Positions 17,863-27,494 of a stretch of DNA of 64,000 bases are shown here, one piece after another. Each line of letters starts with the position of its first letter. The first letter of the stretch is position 1. The stretch lies in NCBI RefSeq assembly GCF_001431535.1, contig NZ_LDJK01000013.1:26011-90010 (forward strand), read 5' to 3'. Under the pieces are notes generated by a model, which did not search any database, had not been told where the DNA came from, and worked only from the letters and a program-made list of their open reading frames with translations. A program made the translations under genes and the position numbers. The stretch comes from Stenotrophomonas chelatiphaga (GTDB lineage Bacteria; Pseudomonadota; Gammaproteobacteria; Xanthomonadales; Xanthomonadaceae).

Positions 17863-18819
17863 ATGGCTTCCGTTGTCCCCCGCTTCTTCGATCCGCGCAC
17901 CGAACAGGGCGTGCTGCGCCTGTCCATCGCCGGCACCCTGGTGATGGCGGCGATGGCCGTGGGCTTCGGGCTGTACGCCAACTCCTCGTTGATCATCTTC
18001 GATGGTATCTACGGCCTGATCGACGTGGTCATGACCTGGCTGTCGCTGCTGGTGGCGCGCTTGATCGCCCAGTCCACCAATACCGATACCCTGCAGTCGC
18101 GGCTCAACCAGCGCTTTTCCATGGGCTTCTGGCACCTGGAGCCGATCGTGCTGGGGGTCAGCGGGACGCTGATGATCGGCGCGGCGCTGTATGCCTTCGT
18201 CAATGCCGTGGATGCGCTGACCTCGGGCGGGCGCTTGATCGCGCTGGGTCCGGCGATCACCTTCGGGGTGATCTCGCTGCTCGCCGAAGGCGCGCTGGCC
18301 GCCTTCGTGCTGCGCGCCAACCGGCGCATCGGATCGGACTTCGTCGCCCTGGATGCGAAGAACTGGATCATCGCCGCCAGCATGTCGGCCTGCTACCTGC
18401 TGGCCTTCGTCGGCGGGGCAATGGTGCGTGGCACGCCACTGGACTGGATCGGCCCGTACATCGATCCGGGCATCCTGGCGGTGGTCTGCCTGTTCGTGAT
18501 GGTGGCGCCGCTGGGAACGGTGCGCCAGGCACTTGCCGGCATCCTGCTGGTCGCGCCGCAGGAACTGCGCAGCCACGTGGATACCGTGGCGCGTGATGTG
18601 GTGGCCCGCCACGGTTTCCTGGACTACCGCAGCTACGTGGCGCAGGTCGGTCGCGGCGAGCAGATTGAACTGTTCTTCGTGGTGCGTGCCGATGATCCGC
18701 CGCGCGCGCTGGCGGAGTGGGACCGGCTGCGCGATGAGATCGGCGACCTGCTGGGCGAGGAATCGCCGGATCGCTGGCTGACCATCATGTTCACCACCGA
18801 CCTGGAGTGGGCGGTGTGA
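17863..18819 (+). CDS. cation diffusion facilitator family transporter
   Basis: 318 aa, with about six transmembrane helices in residues 20-215 and a soluble C-terminal domain. The helix-2 segment SSLIIFDGIYGLIDVVMTWL and a DAKNWIIAASM segment in helix 5 place it in the CDF superfamily, which exports Zn, Fe, Mn or Co by proton antiport. The usual paired DxxxD/HxxxD metal sites are only partly matched (FDGIYGLID, then LDAKNW), so substrate or mechanism may differ from classical CzcD. The start is the first ATG after the SMAG cluster. Confidence 0.8.
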   Translation: MASVVPRFFDPRTEQGVLRLSIAGTLVMAAMAVGFGLYANSSLIIFDGIYGLIDVVMTWLSLLVARLIAQSTNTDTLQSRLNQRFSMGFWHLEPIVLGVSGTLMIGAALYAFVNAVDALTSGGRLIALGPAITFGVISLLAEGALAAFVLRANRRIGSDFVALDAKNWIIAASMSACYLLAFVGGAMVRGTPLDWIGPYIDPGILAVVCLFVMVAPLGTVRQALAGILLVAPQELRSHVDTVARDVVARHGFLDYRSYVAQVGRGEQIELFFVVRADDPPRALAEWDRLRDEIGDLLGEESPDRWLTIMFTTDLEWAV

Positions 18820-18851
18820 CCCGCTGACGCCGGGCCGTGCCCGGCGCGGCG

Positions 18852-19691
18852 TTACATCGCAGCGCTGCGCCATTCGCGCGGCGACTGCCCGGTCTGCGCC
18901 TTGAACGCGCGCGACAACGCCGCTTCGCTGCCGTAGCCCACGTCGCCGGCGATGCGCTTCAATGGCTGCCCGCGGCGCAGCGCCTGCTGCACCAACCGCG
19001 TCCGCCAGGCCTGCAGGTACTGCCCTGGCGTGCTGCCGATGACCTCGCGGAAGCCTTCGGCGAAGGCGCTGCGTGACATCCCGGCGCGCTCGGCCAGCGC
19101 CTGCAGCGACCACTCTTCGGCCGGCTGCTCATGCATGGCCACCAGGGCATGGCGCAGCCGCGGGTGGCCCATGCCGGCCAGCAGCCCGACCTGGATCTGG
19201 CCGTTTTCCATCAGCGTGCGCAGCACCTGGATGATCACCAGTTCGAACAGGCGGTCCAGCATCGCCTGGCGACCGCAGCGCTGCGCGAACGCTTCTTCGA
19301 ACAGCACGCCGAGCACTGCGTTGCTGCCCAGCAGGTCGGCCAGCGGCAGGCAGACCGGGCTCGGCAGCGCATCAGCCACCGGGCTGCCTTCACCGGCCTC
19401 GAAGCGCAGCCCGGCGGTCACCAACGGCACCTGCAAACCGTCATCGATGTTGAAATGATGGTCGCGCGGCCGGGCGTACAACAGCACGCTGGGCTGGTCG
19501 ATGCGCAGGCGGCTGCCATCGCTGTCCACCAGCTCCACCCCGCCCTGGCTGAGCAGGTGCAGCAGCGGTTGGCTGGCGGCCTGCGCCGGCACCCAGTGGC
19601 CGCCGACCTGGCCCCCCTGCAGCAGGCGCGCACTGACCGGGAAGCGGTCAAGCAGGGATTCGAGTCGATCGAGCATGGCTGGACGATCCAT
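18852..19691 (-). CDS. AraC-family transcriptional regulator
   Basis: 279 aa. The N-terminal cupin-like sensing domain (about 1-150) contains [16 protein letters not shown]; the C-terminal tandem helix-turn-helix (about 180-275) contains [20 protein letters not shown] and [20 protein letters not shown]. It fits the AraC subgroup with an AraC_binding_2-like (cupin_6) domain. It is divergent from ohr, with starts 93 nt apart, so it probably controls ohr, itself or both. The open frame extends upstream to 20315, but the ATG at 19691 is the first start outside ohr. Confidence 0.85.
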   Translation of the reverse strand: MDRPAMLDRLESLLDRFPVSARLLQGGQVGGHWVPAQAASQPLLHLLSQGGVELVDSDGSRLRIDQPSVLLYARPRDHHFNIDDGLQVPLVTAGLRFEAGEGSPVADALPSPVCLPLADLLGSNAVLGVLFEEAFAQRCGRQAMLDRLFELVIIQVLRTLMENGQIQVGLLAGMGHPRLRHALVAMHEQPAEEWSLQALAERAGMSRSAFAEGFREVIGSTPGQYLQAWRTRLVQQALRRGQPLKRIAGDVGYGSEAALSRAFKAQTGQSPREWRSAAM

Positions 19692-19784
19692 CAAGTTTTC
19701 CGGACTCCATGTTGCCACACGTCCAGCCAAGGCGCGCAAAGTACACCTCACCGGCCGACCGGCCACCCAACAAGGAACTCCGCC

Positions 19785-20210
19785 ATGTCCATTGAAAAGG
19801 TTCTCTACACCGCCCAGGCCACCGCAACCGGCGGCCGCGAAGGCCGCGCCGTGTCCTCTGACAACGTGCTGGACATCCAGCTGTCGACCCCGCGCGAGCT
19901 CGGCGGCGCCGGCGGCCCGGGCACCAACCCGGAACAGCTGTTCGCTGCCGGTTACTCGGCCTGCTTCCTGGGCGCGCTGAAGTTCGTCGCCGGCCAGGCC
20001 AAGGTCGCGCTGCCGGCGGACACCACCGTGGCCGGCAAGGTAGGCATCGGCCAGATCCCCACCGGTTTCGGCATCGAAGCCGAGCTGACCATCACCGCCC
20101 CGGGCGTGCCGCGCGAACAGCTCGAGGAGCTCGTGCAGAAGGCCCACGTCGTCTGCCCTTATTCCAACGCGACCCAGGGCAACATCGACGTCAAGCTGAT
20201 CGTGGCGTAA
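19785..20210 (+). CDS. ohr: organic hydroperoxide resistance protein
   Basis: Thiol peroxidase that reduces organic hydroperoxides to alcohols. 141 aa, normal for Ohr. The two redox cysteines are present in [12 protein letters not shown] (Cys60) and [10 protein letters not shown] (Cys124). AAGGA precedes the ATG. Ohr is usually paired with the MarR-type OhrR; here the neighbour is an AraC regulator. The stop lies inside an A-run that also serves as the tail of the convergent terminator. Confidence 0.95.
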   Translation: MSIEKVLYTAQATATGGREGRAVSSDNVLDIQLSTPRELGGAGGPGTNPEQLFAAGYSACFLGALKFVAGQAKVALPADTTVAGKVGIGQIPTGFGIEAELTITAPGVPREQLEELVQKAHVVCPYSNATQGNIDVKLIVA

Positions 20211-20252
20211 AAAAAATGGGCGGATGCCGGTCGTGACCGTGCATCCGCCCAT
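20208..20252 (-). terminator. strong intrinsic terminator of the mms operon
   Basis: Stem ATGGGCGGATGC / GCATCCGCCCAT at 20216-20227 and 20241-20252, extended by CGGTC-GT-GACCG with one bulged T. An eight-A run to its left gives a U-run in the leftward transcript. The run overlaps the ohr stop codon. Confidence 0.88.
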
Positions 20253-20329
20253 CCCACCGCTGTCGGTGGCATAGCGACCGCAGGTCACCACCCACCCCAT
20301 CCTGCCCGCCAGCATCCGCTGGCCGTGGG

Positions 20330-21220
20330 CTATTTTTCGTTGCTCACCAACTGCACCACGCTGGAGAAATCCAGCTTGCCGCGGCCGGCCTGGTGGTTCA
20401 TCGAATACAGGTTGCGCGCCAGCTCACCCAGCGGGATGGAGGCGCCCACGCTCATCGCCGCTTCCACTGCCAGGCCCATGTCCTTGAGCATCAGGTCGCT
20501 GCCGAAGCCGCCGCTGTAGCCGCGCGAGGCGGGTGCGTTTTCCAGTACCCCCGGCCACGGATTGCATACTTCGGTCGCCCAGCTGCGGCCGGTGCTGACT
20601 GCCATCATCTGCGACAGCACCTTCGGGTCCAGCCCGTGTGCCACGCCCAACGCGATGGATTCACCGGTGACCGCCATGATCACGCCCAACGCCATGTTGT
20701 TGCACAGCTTGGCGACCTGGCCGGCGCCGCTGGCGCCCACGTGGAAGATGTTCCTGCCCATCGCCTGCAGGTAGGGACGCGCGCGTTCCAGCGCGTCCTC
20801 TTCGCCGCCGACGATGAAGGTCAGCGTGCCGGCGGTGGCCCCGGCGGTACCGCCGGAAACCGGGGCGTCCAGCATCTGCAGGCCACGCGCCGCGGCGGCT
20901 TCGGCGACCTTGCGCGCGGTGGCCGGGGCGATGGTGCTGCAGTCGATCACCAGCGCACCGCCCGGGATGTCGGCCAGCAGCCCGTCATCGCCCAGGTACA
21001 CGCCTTCGACGTGGCGGCTGGCCGGCAGCATCGAGATCACCACTTCGGCATCGGCCAGCGTGTCCAGCGCGGAGCTGGCGGCGGTGGCGCCTGCGTCGAC
21101 GGCGGCCTGCACGGCGGCCGGCACCAGGTCGAACACGCGCACGGCGTGGCCCGCTTTGGCCAGGTTGGCGGCCATCGGACCGCCCATGTTGCCCAGCCCG
21201 ATGAATGCAATGCGACTCAT
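20330..21220 (-). CDS. mmsB: 3-hydroxyisobutyrate dehydrogenase
   Basis: NAD-dependent oxidation of 3-hydroxyisobutyrate to methylmalonate semialdehyde in valine breakdown. 296 aa. Rossmann start IAFIGLGNMGGPMAANLAKA at 4-23, substrate motif DAPVSGGTAGATAGTL near 117-132, catalytic Lys in GQVAKLCNNM near 166-175. It is the last gene of a five-gene operon and its ATG overlaps the stop of the gene before (21217-21220). Confidence 0.94.
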   Translation of the reverse strand: MSRIAFIGLGNMGGPMAANLAKAGHAVRVFDLVPAAVQAAVDAGATAASSALDTLADAEVVISMLPASRHVEGVYLGDDGLLADIPGGALVIDCSTIAPATARKVAEAAAARGLQMLDAPVSGGTAGATAGTLTFIVGGEEDALERARPYLQAMGRNIFHVGASGAGQVAKLCNNMALGVIMAVTGESIALGVAHGLDPKVLSQMMAVSTGRSWATEVCNPWPGVLENAPASRGYSGGFGSDLMLKDMGLAVEAAMSVGASIPLGELARNLYSMNHQAGRGKLDFSSVVQLVSNEK

Positions 21221-22398
21221 GCGACGGTCCTTTCAGCAGCGGTGGCGCCAAGGTCGGCCAGCGGATGCTGGTCGGCCGGCCACGGGGAAATGAAGAAGTC
21301 TTCGGCCCACGCCGCGCTGGCATCAGCCAGCGTGGCCGGGTTCCAGTGCGGGGTACGGTCCTTGTCGACCAGCAGCGCGCGGATGCCTTCGGCGAAGTCA
21401 CCGTGCGCGGCGCAGTGCAGGGCCGTCACGTACTCCAGCCGGTACACCGTGGCCAGGTCCGCGCCGGCAGCGCGGCGCTGCAGTTCGAACGCCAGCCGCG
21501 CCGAACCGGGTGCACCGGCGACAAGCGTCTTCTGCGCGTTCTGCAGCCACGCATCCTCGGTCTGCAGGGCACCGATGCGTTCGATGATCGCGGGCAGTTC
21601 ATCGCCGGCGCACAGCGTGTCCAGCAATCCCGCATGGGACTGCAGGGGCCCGGCGGGTGCGTCGCTGGCGAACGACTGCAGGAGGGTGTCCAGGCGGCCG
21701 TGGTTGGCCTCGTTGTCGCTGCTCCAATCCGCCTGCAGCAACGCGTCGAAGACTTCAGCGCGCTGTGCTTCGGCGATGTGCAGGTCGGCCAGGTCGGCAT
21801 GGATCGCATCACCCGGGCCAAGCAACGCGCCGGTCAGCGCCAGGAACAGGCCCGCCTTGCCCGGCACGCGCTGCAGCAGCCAGCTGCCGCCCACGTCCGG
21901 GAACAGGCCGACGGTGATCTCCGGGAACGCCAGCTTGGACCGTTCGCTGACCACGCGGTGGCTGGCGCCGGACATCAGGCCGATGCCACCGCCCATGACG
22001 ATACCGTGGCCCCAGCACAGGATCGGCTTGGGATAGGTGTGGATCAGGAAATCCACGCGGTACTCGACATCGAAGAACTCTGCGGCATACGCATTCGTTC
22101 GGACATCCGCATGGCCTGCCGCGCGGTACGCCAGCATGCTCTGGTACAGGCTGTGCAGGTCGCCGCCGGCGCAGAAGGCCTTTTCTCCGGCGCCCTGCAG
22201 CACCACCATCGCGATCTGCCCGTCGTCGGCCCAGGCCTGCAGCCGCTCCAGCAGCAGGTGCGCCATCGGCAGCGAAAAGCCGTTCAAGGTACGCGGCGCG
22301 TTGAGCGTGGCCACGCCGATGCGCATGCCATTGGCGGCCACGCGGTCTTCGAACAGCACCGGTGCCTCATCGACCACGATGTCGGTTTCCCGGGTCAT
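21217..22398 (-). CDS. 3-hydroxyisobutyryl-CoA hydrolase (crotonase family)
   Basis: Probably releases 3-hydroxyisobutyrate from its CoA ester, the step before MmsB. 393 aa with a crotonase core: FCAGGDLHSLYQ near 70-80 and IVMGGGIGLM near 119-128 (oxyanion hole), plus the long C-terminal extension typical of HIBYL-CoA hydrolases. I start at the ATG at 22398, which overlaps the preceding gene's stop (22395-22398), rather than the longer open frame to 22596. Confidence 0.88.
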   Translation of the reverse strand: MTRETDIVVDEAPVLFEDRVAANGMRIGVATLNAPRTLNGFSLPMAHLLLERLQAWADDGQIAMVVLQGAGEKAFCAGGDLHSLYQSMLAYRAAGHADVRTNAYAAEFFDVEYRVDFLIHTYPKPILCWGHGIVMGGGIGLMSGASHRVVSERSKLAFPEITVGLFPDVGGSWLLQRVPGKAGLFLALTGALLGPGDAIHADLADLHIAEAQRAEVFDALLQADWSSDNEANHGRLDTLLQSFASDAPAGPLQSHAGLLDTLCAGDELPAIIERIGALQTEDAWLQNAQKTLVAGAPGSARLAFELQRRAAGADLATVYRLEYVTALHCAAHGDFAEGIRALLVDKDRTPHWNPATLADASAAWAEDFFISPWPADQHPLADLGATAAERTVA

Positions 22399-23192
22399 GC
22401 GTTCTTCCACTGCGCGCTGCGCTTTTCCAGGAAGGCGCTCACGCCCTCGACCTGGTCGGCGCTGTCGAACAGGTCGACGAAGGCCTCGCGCTCTGCGACC
22501 AGCGCGGCGGCATGGGTGCCGGTGCGGGTGGACTGCACCAGGGTCTTGCAGGCGGCGATGCTGGTCGGGCTCTGCTTGCCGGCCTTCTTCGCCCATTCCA
22601 GTGCCAGTGCCTTCGCTTCACCCTTGCCGGCCTTCTGCTCGGCCAGGCCGATGCGCACGGCGGTGTCGGCGTCGATCCGCTCACCGAGCAGGATCATCCG
22701 CTTGGCCCAGCCCTCGCCGACCAGGCGCGGCAGGTTCTGGGTGCCACCGGCGCACGGCAGCAGGCCGACCGTGGCCTCCGGCAGCGCCACCTGGGCATGT
22801 TCTTCGATGATGCGCAGGTCACACGCCAGCGCGCATTCCAGCCCGCCGCCCATCGCATAACCGTTGATCGCGGCGATGGACACGCCACGGAAGCCTGACA
22901 GCGCCTCGAAGGCTTCGCCGAAACGACGCGCGGCTTCACGCGCAGCGCCCCTGTCACCCGACGCGAACTGGTTGAGATCAGCGCCGGCGGAGAAGAACTT
23001 CTCGCCCTCGCCACTGATCACCAGCGCATAGATGGAACGGTCCGCGTTCAACGCGGCGACCAGGTCGCGCAGCGCCGCCAGGCTGTGCACGGTCCAGGTA
23101 TGCGCCGGCGGGTTGTGCAGGGTGATGACCGCGACGTGGCCATCGGCCTCGACCTTCAGGCCGACATGATCGTGGGTGCGCCAATCGTTCAT
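22395..23192 (-). CDS. enoyl-CoA hydratase
   Basis: Likely hydrates methacrylyl-CoA to 3-hydroxyisobutyryl-CoA. 265 aa, normal crotonase length. FSAGADLNQFASG near 68-80 and YAMGGGLECALACD near 108-121 form the oxyanion hole, and PEATVGLLPCAGGTQ carries the family's acidic region. Its ATG overlaps the acyl-CoA dehydrogenase stop and its own stop overlaps the hydrolase start, so translation is coupled through the operon. Confidence 0.9.
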   Translation of the reverse strand: MNDWRTHDHVGLKVEADGHVAVITLHNPPAHTWTVHSLAALRDLVAALNADRSIYALVISGEGEKFFSAGADLNQFASGDRGAAREAARRFGEAFEALSGFRGVSIAAINGYAMGGGLECALACDLRIIEEHAQVALPEATVGLLPCAGGTQNLPRLVGEGWAKRMILLGERIDADTAVRIGLAEQKAGKGEAKALALEWAKKAGKQSPTSIAACKTLVQSTRTGTHAAALVAEREAFVDLFDSADQVEGVSAFLEKRSAQWKNA

Positions 23193-24355
23193 CGCAGTTC
23201 CTCTTCGGTGTTGAGCAGGTGGCGGGCAACGATCACCCGCATGATTTCGTTGGTACCTTCCAGGATCTGGTGCACGCGGCTGTCGCGCAGCAGGCGCTCG
23301 ATCGGGTATTCGCGGATGTAACCGTAGCCGCCGTGGATCTGCAGCGCTTCGTTGCAGATGGTGAAGCCGGCATCGGTGGCGAAGCGCTTGGCCATCGCGC
23401 ACCACACATTGGCATCGCTGGCACCGGCGTCGAGCTTGCGCGCGGCGGTATGCACCATCTGGCGGGCCGCCACCAGTTCGATGGCCATGTCGGCCAGCTT
23501 GAACTGCAGTGCCTGGAATTCGGCCAGCGCCTTGCCGAACTGGCGGCGTTCGCCCATGTAACGGCGTGCAGCATCCAGCGCGCCCTGCGCCGCGCCCAGC
23601 GAGCAGGCGGCGATGTTGATGCGACCGCCATCCAGGCCCTTCATGGCCAGCTTGAAGCCGCCGCCCTCTTCGCCCAGCAGGTTGCCCACCGGCACCCGCA
23701 CGTTCTCGAAGGTGATGCCCCGGGTCGGCTGGCTGTTCCAGCCCATCTTCTCTTCCTTGCGACCGTAGCTGATGCCCGGCAGGTCGGCCGGCACGGCGAT
23801 CGCGCTGATGCCACCGGCGCCGGCACCGCCGGTACGCGCCATCACCACCAGCAGTTCGGTGGCACCGGCGCCGGAGATGAAGGCCTTGGAACCGTTGAGC
23901 ACGTAGTCATCGCCATCGCGCACTGCCGTGGTCTTCAGCGACGCCGCATCGGAGCCGGCGCCGGGTTCGGTCAGGCAGTAGGAGGCCAGCCTGATGCCGG
24001 CCGCCAGGTCCGCACCCCAGGCTGCACGCAGCGCCTGCTGGCCCCACGTGGACACCATCCACGAGGCCATGTTGTGGATGCTCACATACGCCGCGGTGGA
24101 CGGATCCACGTTGGCGAGTTCCTCGATGACGACGGCGGCGTCCAGTCGGCTCAAGCCGCTGCCACCGACCTCCGGATCCATGTACAGGCCACAGAACCCG
24201 AGTTCCCCTGCCTTGGCGATCGCCTCGCGCGGAAAGATGCCCTCCGCATCCCACCGCGCCGCGTGTGGCGCCAATTCCGCCTGGGCGAAGTCACGCGCTG
24301 CCTCACGATAGGCCTGCTGCGCTTCTTCGAGTTCCGTCGTCATCGAGTTACTCAT
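23189..24355 (-). CDS. acyl-CoA dehydrogenase (isobutyryl-CoA type)
   Basis: FAD enzyme, most likely oxidising isobutyryl-CoA to methacrylyl-CoA. 388 aa. CLTEPGAGSDAASLKT near 131-146 contacts FAD and substrate; the C-terminal QIHGGYGYIREYPIERLLRD region and the catalytic glutamate in ILEGTNEIM are intact. The start is the ATG at 24355, 16 nt after mmsA; the longer frame overlaps mmsA. Assignment to isobutyryl-CoA rests on the mms context. Confidence 0.9.
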   Translation of the reverse strand: MSNSMTTELEEAQQAYREAARDFAQAELAPHAARWDAEGIFPREAIAKAGELGFCGLYMDPEVGGSGLSRLDAAVVIEELANVDPSTAAYVSIHNMASWMVSTWGQQALRAAWGADLAAGIRLASYCLTEPGAGSDAASLKTTAVRDGDDYVLNGSKAFISGAGATELLVVMARTGGAGAGGISAIAVPADLPGISYGRKEEKMGWNSQPTRGITFENVRVPVGNLLGEEGGGFKLAMKGLDGGRINIAACSLGAAQGALDAARRYMGERRQFGKALAEFQALQFKLADMAIELVAARQMVHTAARKLDAGASDANVWCAMAKRFATDAGFTICNEALQIHGGYGYIREYPIERLLRDSRVHQILEGTNEIMRVIVARHLLNTEEELR

Positions 24356-24371
24356 GGCTGGAACTCCGTTG

Positions 24372-25877
24372 TTACTTGAGGCTGATGGTGGTGTTGACGC
24401 CGTGGCCGAGCGTTTCGTCATCGAACCAGCGCGCGGTGATGGTCTTGGTCTGGGTGTAGAACATGACCACCTGCTTGCCGTACGGGCCCAGGTCACCCAG
24501 CTTGGACGCCCGCGAACCGGTGAAGGAGAACAGCGGCACCGGCACCGGGATCGGCACGTTGATGCCGACCTGGCCGACGTCGATGTCTTCCTGGAACTTG
24601 CGCGCGGCCGCACCGGACTGGGTGAACACCGCCGTGCCGTTGCCGTTGGGGTTGCTGTTGACCAGCGCGATGGCGTCTTCCAGCGTTTCCGCTTCCAGGA
24701 TCACCAGCACCGGCCCGAAGATTTCTTCCTGGTAGATGCGCATGTCGGTGGTGACGCCGGAGAAGATCGTCGGACCAACGAAGTTGCCCTTCTCGAAGCC
24801 GTCCACCTGCGGATTGCGGCCGTCCAGGTCCAGCGTTGCGCCCTGTTCCAGGCCGGAGGCGATCAGCCCTTCCACGCGCTCGCGGGCGCTGCAGGAAATG
24901 ACCGGGCCGACGTCGGTACCGGCAACCGAGCCGGCGCTGACCTTCAGCGTCTTCGCCTTGGCCACCAGGTCCGGCACCCACGAACGTGCTTCGCCGACCA
25001 GCACCAGGGTGGAGGCCGCCATGCAGCGCTGGCCGGCGGCACCAAAGGCAGCACCGACCATCGCGTTGAGGGTCTGTTCCTTGTTGGCGTCCGGCAGCAC
25101 CACGGCATGGTTCTTGGCGCCCATCATGCACTGCACGCGCTTGCCGGCCAGCGAGGCGCGGTTGTACACGTGGGTGCCGACGCGGGTGGACCCCACGAAC
25201 GAAACCGCCTTGATGTCCGGATGGTCGCAGATCGCGTTGACCACTTCTTCGCCACCGTGCACGACGTTCAGCACGCCCTTCGGAATGCCCGCTTCCAGCG
25301 CCAGTTCGACCAGCCGCATGGTGACCATCGGGTCCTGTTCGGACGGCTTGAGCACGAAGGTGTTGCCGGTGGCGATGGCCATCGGGAACATCCACAGCGG
25401 GATCATCGCCGGGAAGTTGAACGGGGTGATGCCCGCGCACACGCCCAGCGGCTGCATCAGGGTGTAGGTGTCCACGCCGTTGGCCACGTTGTTGGCCAGC
25501 TCGCCCAACTGCAGGTTGCCGATGGCAGCAGCGTGCTCGACCACTTCCAGGCCGCGGAACACATCGCCTTCGGCATCCGGCACGGTCTTGCCCTGCTCGG
25601 CGCTGAGGGTGTGCGCCAGCTCGCTCATGTTCTCGCGGATCAGCTGCTGGTACTTCAGGAAGATGCGCGCGCGGGTGCCGATCGGCGTCTTGCGCCAGGT
25701 CTTGAAGGCTTCCTTGGCCGCGGCTACCGCGTCATCCACTTCGCTGGTGGTGGCGAAGGGCACCTGGGCCAGCACGTCCTGGGTGGCCGGGTTGACCACG
25801 TCCTGCCAGTGGGCGGTGGACGATTCGATGAACTGGCCATCGATCAACAGGCGGATACGGGGCGCTGCAACAGTCAT
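24372..25877 (-). CDS. mmsA: methylmalonate-semialdehyde dehydrogenase
   Basis: CoA-acylating aldehyde dehydrogenase converting methylmalonate semialdehyde to propionyl-CoA. 501 aa from the ATG at 25877; a second ATG at 25910 adds 11 residues and directly abuts an inverted repeat, so the shorter form is preferred. Catalytic Cys is in [11 protein letters not shown] near 285; NAD-binding SFVGSTRVG near 230-238; [16 protein letters not shown] is characteristic. It is the first gene of the mms operon, divergent from its probable regulator. Confidence 0.93.
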   Translation of the reverse strand: MTVAAPRIRLLIDGQFIESSTAHWQDVVNPATQDVLAQVPFATTSEVDDAVAAAKEAFKTWRKTPIGTRARIFLKYQQLIRENMSELAHTLSAEQGKTVPDAEGDVFRGLEVVEHAAAIGNLQLGELANNVANGVDTYTLMQPLGVCAGITPFNFPAMIPLWMFPMAIATGNTFVLKPSEQDPMVTMRLVELALEAGIPKGVLNVVHGGEEVVNAICDHPDIKAVSFVGSTRVGTHVYNRASLAGKRVQCMMGAKNHAVVLPDANKEQTLNAMVGAAFGAAGQRCMAASTLVLVGEARSWVPDLVAKAKTLKVSAGSVAGTDVGPVISCSARERVEGLIASGLEQGATLDLDGRNPQVDGFEKGNFVGPTIFSGVTTDMRIYQEEIFGPVLVILEAETLEDAIALVNSNPNGNGTAVFTQSGAAARKFQEDIDVGQVGINVPIPVPVPLFSFTGSRASKLGDLGPYGKQVVMFYTQTKTITARWFDDETLGHGVNTTISLK

Positions 25878-25996
25878 GGCGGTACCGTGGGTTTCAGGGA
25901 TGCTTGGCATTATTCACAGGCGCACGCTCGATTTCCGGCCTGTCTGCGCTTAATCTGGCCAACCGGAACGACGATAGTTGTTAATCCTGTGAATAC
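25878..25996. promoter_or_regulatory. mmsA / ScfR-like divergent promoter with inverted repeat
   Basis: Perfect 10-bp inverted repeat: TATTCACAGG at 25911-25920 and CCTGTGAATA at 25986-25995, 65 nt apart. The left arm abuts the upstream mmsA ATG and the right arm overlaps the regulator's GTG. It looks like paired operator half-sites for autoregulation and control of the mms operon. Confidence 0.5.
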
Positions 25997-27356
25997 CGAG
26001 ACACCCCAACGCCAGCTCGGCCTTCGCCTGGCCAAGCTGCGCGAGCAGCGCGGCTATACCCAGGCGCAGCTGGCCCAGCAGCTCGGCGTCTCGGCCAGCT
26101 ACCTGAACCAGATCGAGCGCAACAAGCGGCCGTTGACCCCGGCGGTGCAGCAGCGCCTGCGCGCCGTGCTGGGTGAACTGGGCGACCTGTTCGACGCCGG
26201 CGGCCCGGCCGCGCTGCAGGAGGCACTGGGCCAGACCCTGCGCGACCTCGGCCTGGCCGATGTCAGCGCCAACGAACTGCGGGCGCTGGCGGGCAACCTG
26301 CCGCAGGTCAGCCAGGCCCTGCTGGACCTGCACCGGCGCCATCTGGTGCTGCGCGAACACGCTGCCGCGCTGGAGTTCCAGCTGGGTGAGCCCGGCGCCG
26401 GGATGAGCCTGCCGGCCGGCGACCAGGTGCGCGATTTCTTCAACCGCATGCACAACCACATCCCGGAACTGGATGCGTTGGCCGAGCGCCTGTTCGCCGA
26501 GTGGGGCCTGACCGTCGGCCACATGGCACCGCGGCTGCGACAACTGCTGGCCGACCGCCACGGGGTGATGGTTGAAGTCGCGCCGCTGCAGGCAGGCCGG
26601 GAGAAACGCGTGATGGACAGCCAGGCACGCACGCTGTGGTTGCCGGACTACCTGGAACCGGGCCAGCAGGCGTTCCAGATGGCGGCCGAACTGGCGTTGC
26701 GCGGCCATGCCGAACAGGTGGATGCGGTGATCGAACGCGCCGGTTTCCGCGATGACGAGCGCATCGCGCAGGCACGCATCGGCCTGTCCAACTACTTCGC
26801 CGGCGCGCTGGTGATGCCGTACGGCCCGTTCCTGCGTGCGGCCGAGTCCAGTGGCTATGACATCGAACTGCTGGCCCATCAGTTCGGCGTGGGCTTCGAA
26901 GCGGTCTGCCACCGTCTGAGTACGCTGGCGCGGCGCAGTGCACCGGGCCTGCCGTTTTTCTTCATCCGCGTGGACCGCGCCGGCAATGTGTCCAAGCGGC
27001 ATTCGGCCACCGATTTCCACTTCTCGCAGGTCGGCGGTTCGTGTCCGCTGTGGATCGTGTACGAGGCGTTCAACCAGCCCGGGCGCATCCTCACCCAGAC
27101 CGCGCGCATGCCCGATGGGCGACGCCATTTCTGGCTGGCACGGCAGGTCAGCAGCGGGCCGGTCGGCCACGGCCAGCCGCGCAAGACCTTCGCCGTGGCG
27201 CTGGGCTGCGACCTGCAGCACGCCGAGCGGCTGGTGTACACGCGGGGGCTGGATATCCAGAGCCCGGGCAATTCGGTGTCGATCGGCCCCGGCTGCCGTG
27301 TATGCCCGCGCGAAGACTGCATGCAGCGCGCGTTCGTGCAGTTGCCGGGGCGCTGA
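25989..27356 (+). CDS. ScfR-like transcriptional regulator (XRE + IrrE-like)
   Basis: 455 aa. The N-terminal XRE helix-turn-helix covers about 8-62 (GYTQAQLAQQLGVSASYLNQ), followed by an IrrE/ImmA-type domain and a C-terminal cysteine module ending GPGCRVCPREDCMQRAF, as in the short-chain fatty acyl-CoA regulator family (ScfR, RamB relatives). Such proteins sense acyl-CoA status and control propionate, acetate or branched-chain metabolism. The GTG at 25989 is used because no ATG precedes the HTH. Its divergent position makes it the likely regulator of mmsA and the genes behind it. Confidence 0.85.
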   Translation: MNTETPQRQLGLRLAKLREQRGYTQAQLAQQLGVSASYLNQIERNKRPLTPAVQQRLRAVLGELGDLFDAGGPAALQEALGQTLRDLGLADVSANELRALAGNLPQVSQALLDLHRRHLVLREHAAALEFQLGEPGAGMSLPAGDQVRDFFNRMHNHIPELDALAERLFAEWGLTVGHMAPRLRQLLADRHGVMVEVAPLQAGREKRVMDSQARTLWLPDYLEPGQQAFQMAAELALRGHAEQVDAVIERAGFRDDERIAQARIGLSNYFAGALVMPYGPFLRAAESSGYDIELLAHQFGVGFEAVCHRLSTLARRSAPGLPFFFIRVDRAGNVSKRHSATDFHFSQVGGSCPLWIVYEAFNQPGRILTQTARMPDGRRHFWLARQVSSGPVGHGQPRKTFAVALGCDLQHAERLVYTRGLDIQSPGNSVSIGPGCRVCPREDCMQRAFVQLPGR

Positions 27357-27376
27357 GCGCGCCCGGCCATTGGGCG

Positions 27377-27494
27377 GTAGGGACGGCCGCTGGCCGTCCG
27401 GCTGGAATCTGACCCCGTCCCGACGGGAATGACGCGATCGGTAGTGGCGGCCGTTGGCCGTCCAACGGGAATGACGGCCAGCGGCCGTCGCTAC
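27377..27494. repeat. SMAG-type palindromes (three units)
   Basis: GTAG-GGACGGCCGCTGGCCGTCC at 27377-27399, GTAG-TGGCGGCCGTTGGCCGTC near 27441-27462, and the inverted GACGGCCAGCGGCCGTCGCTAC at 27473-27494. The last directly adjoins the patatin stop codon (TAG then GTAG on the minus strand). Confidence 0.85.
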
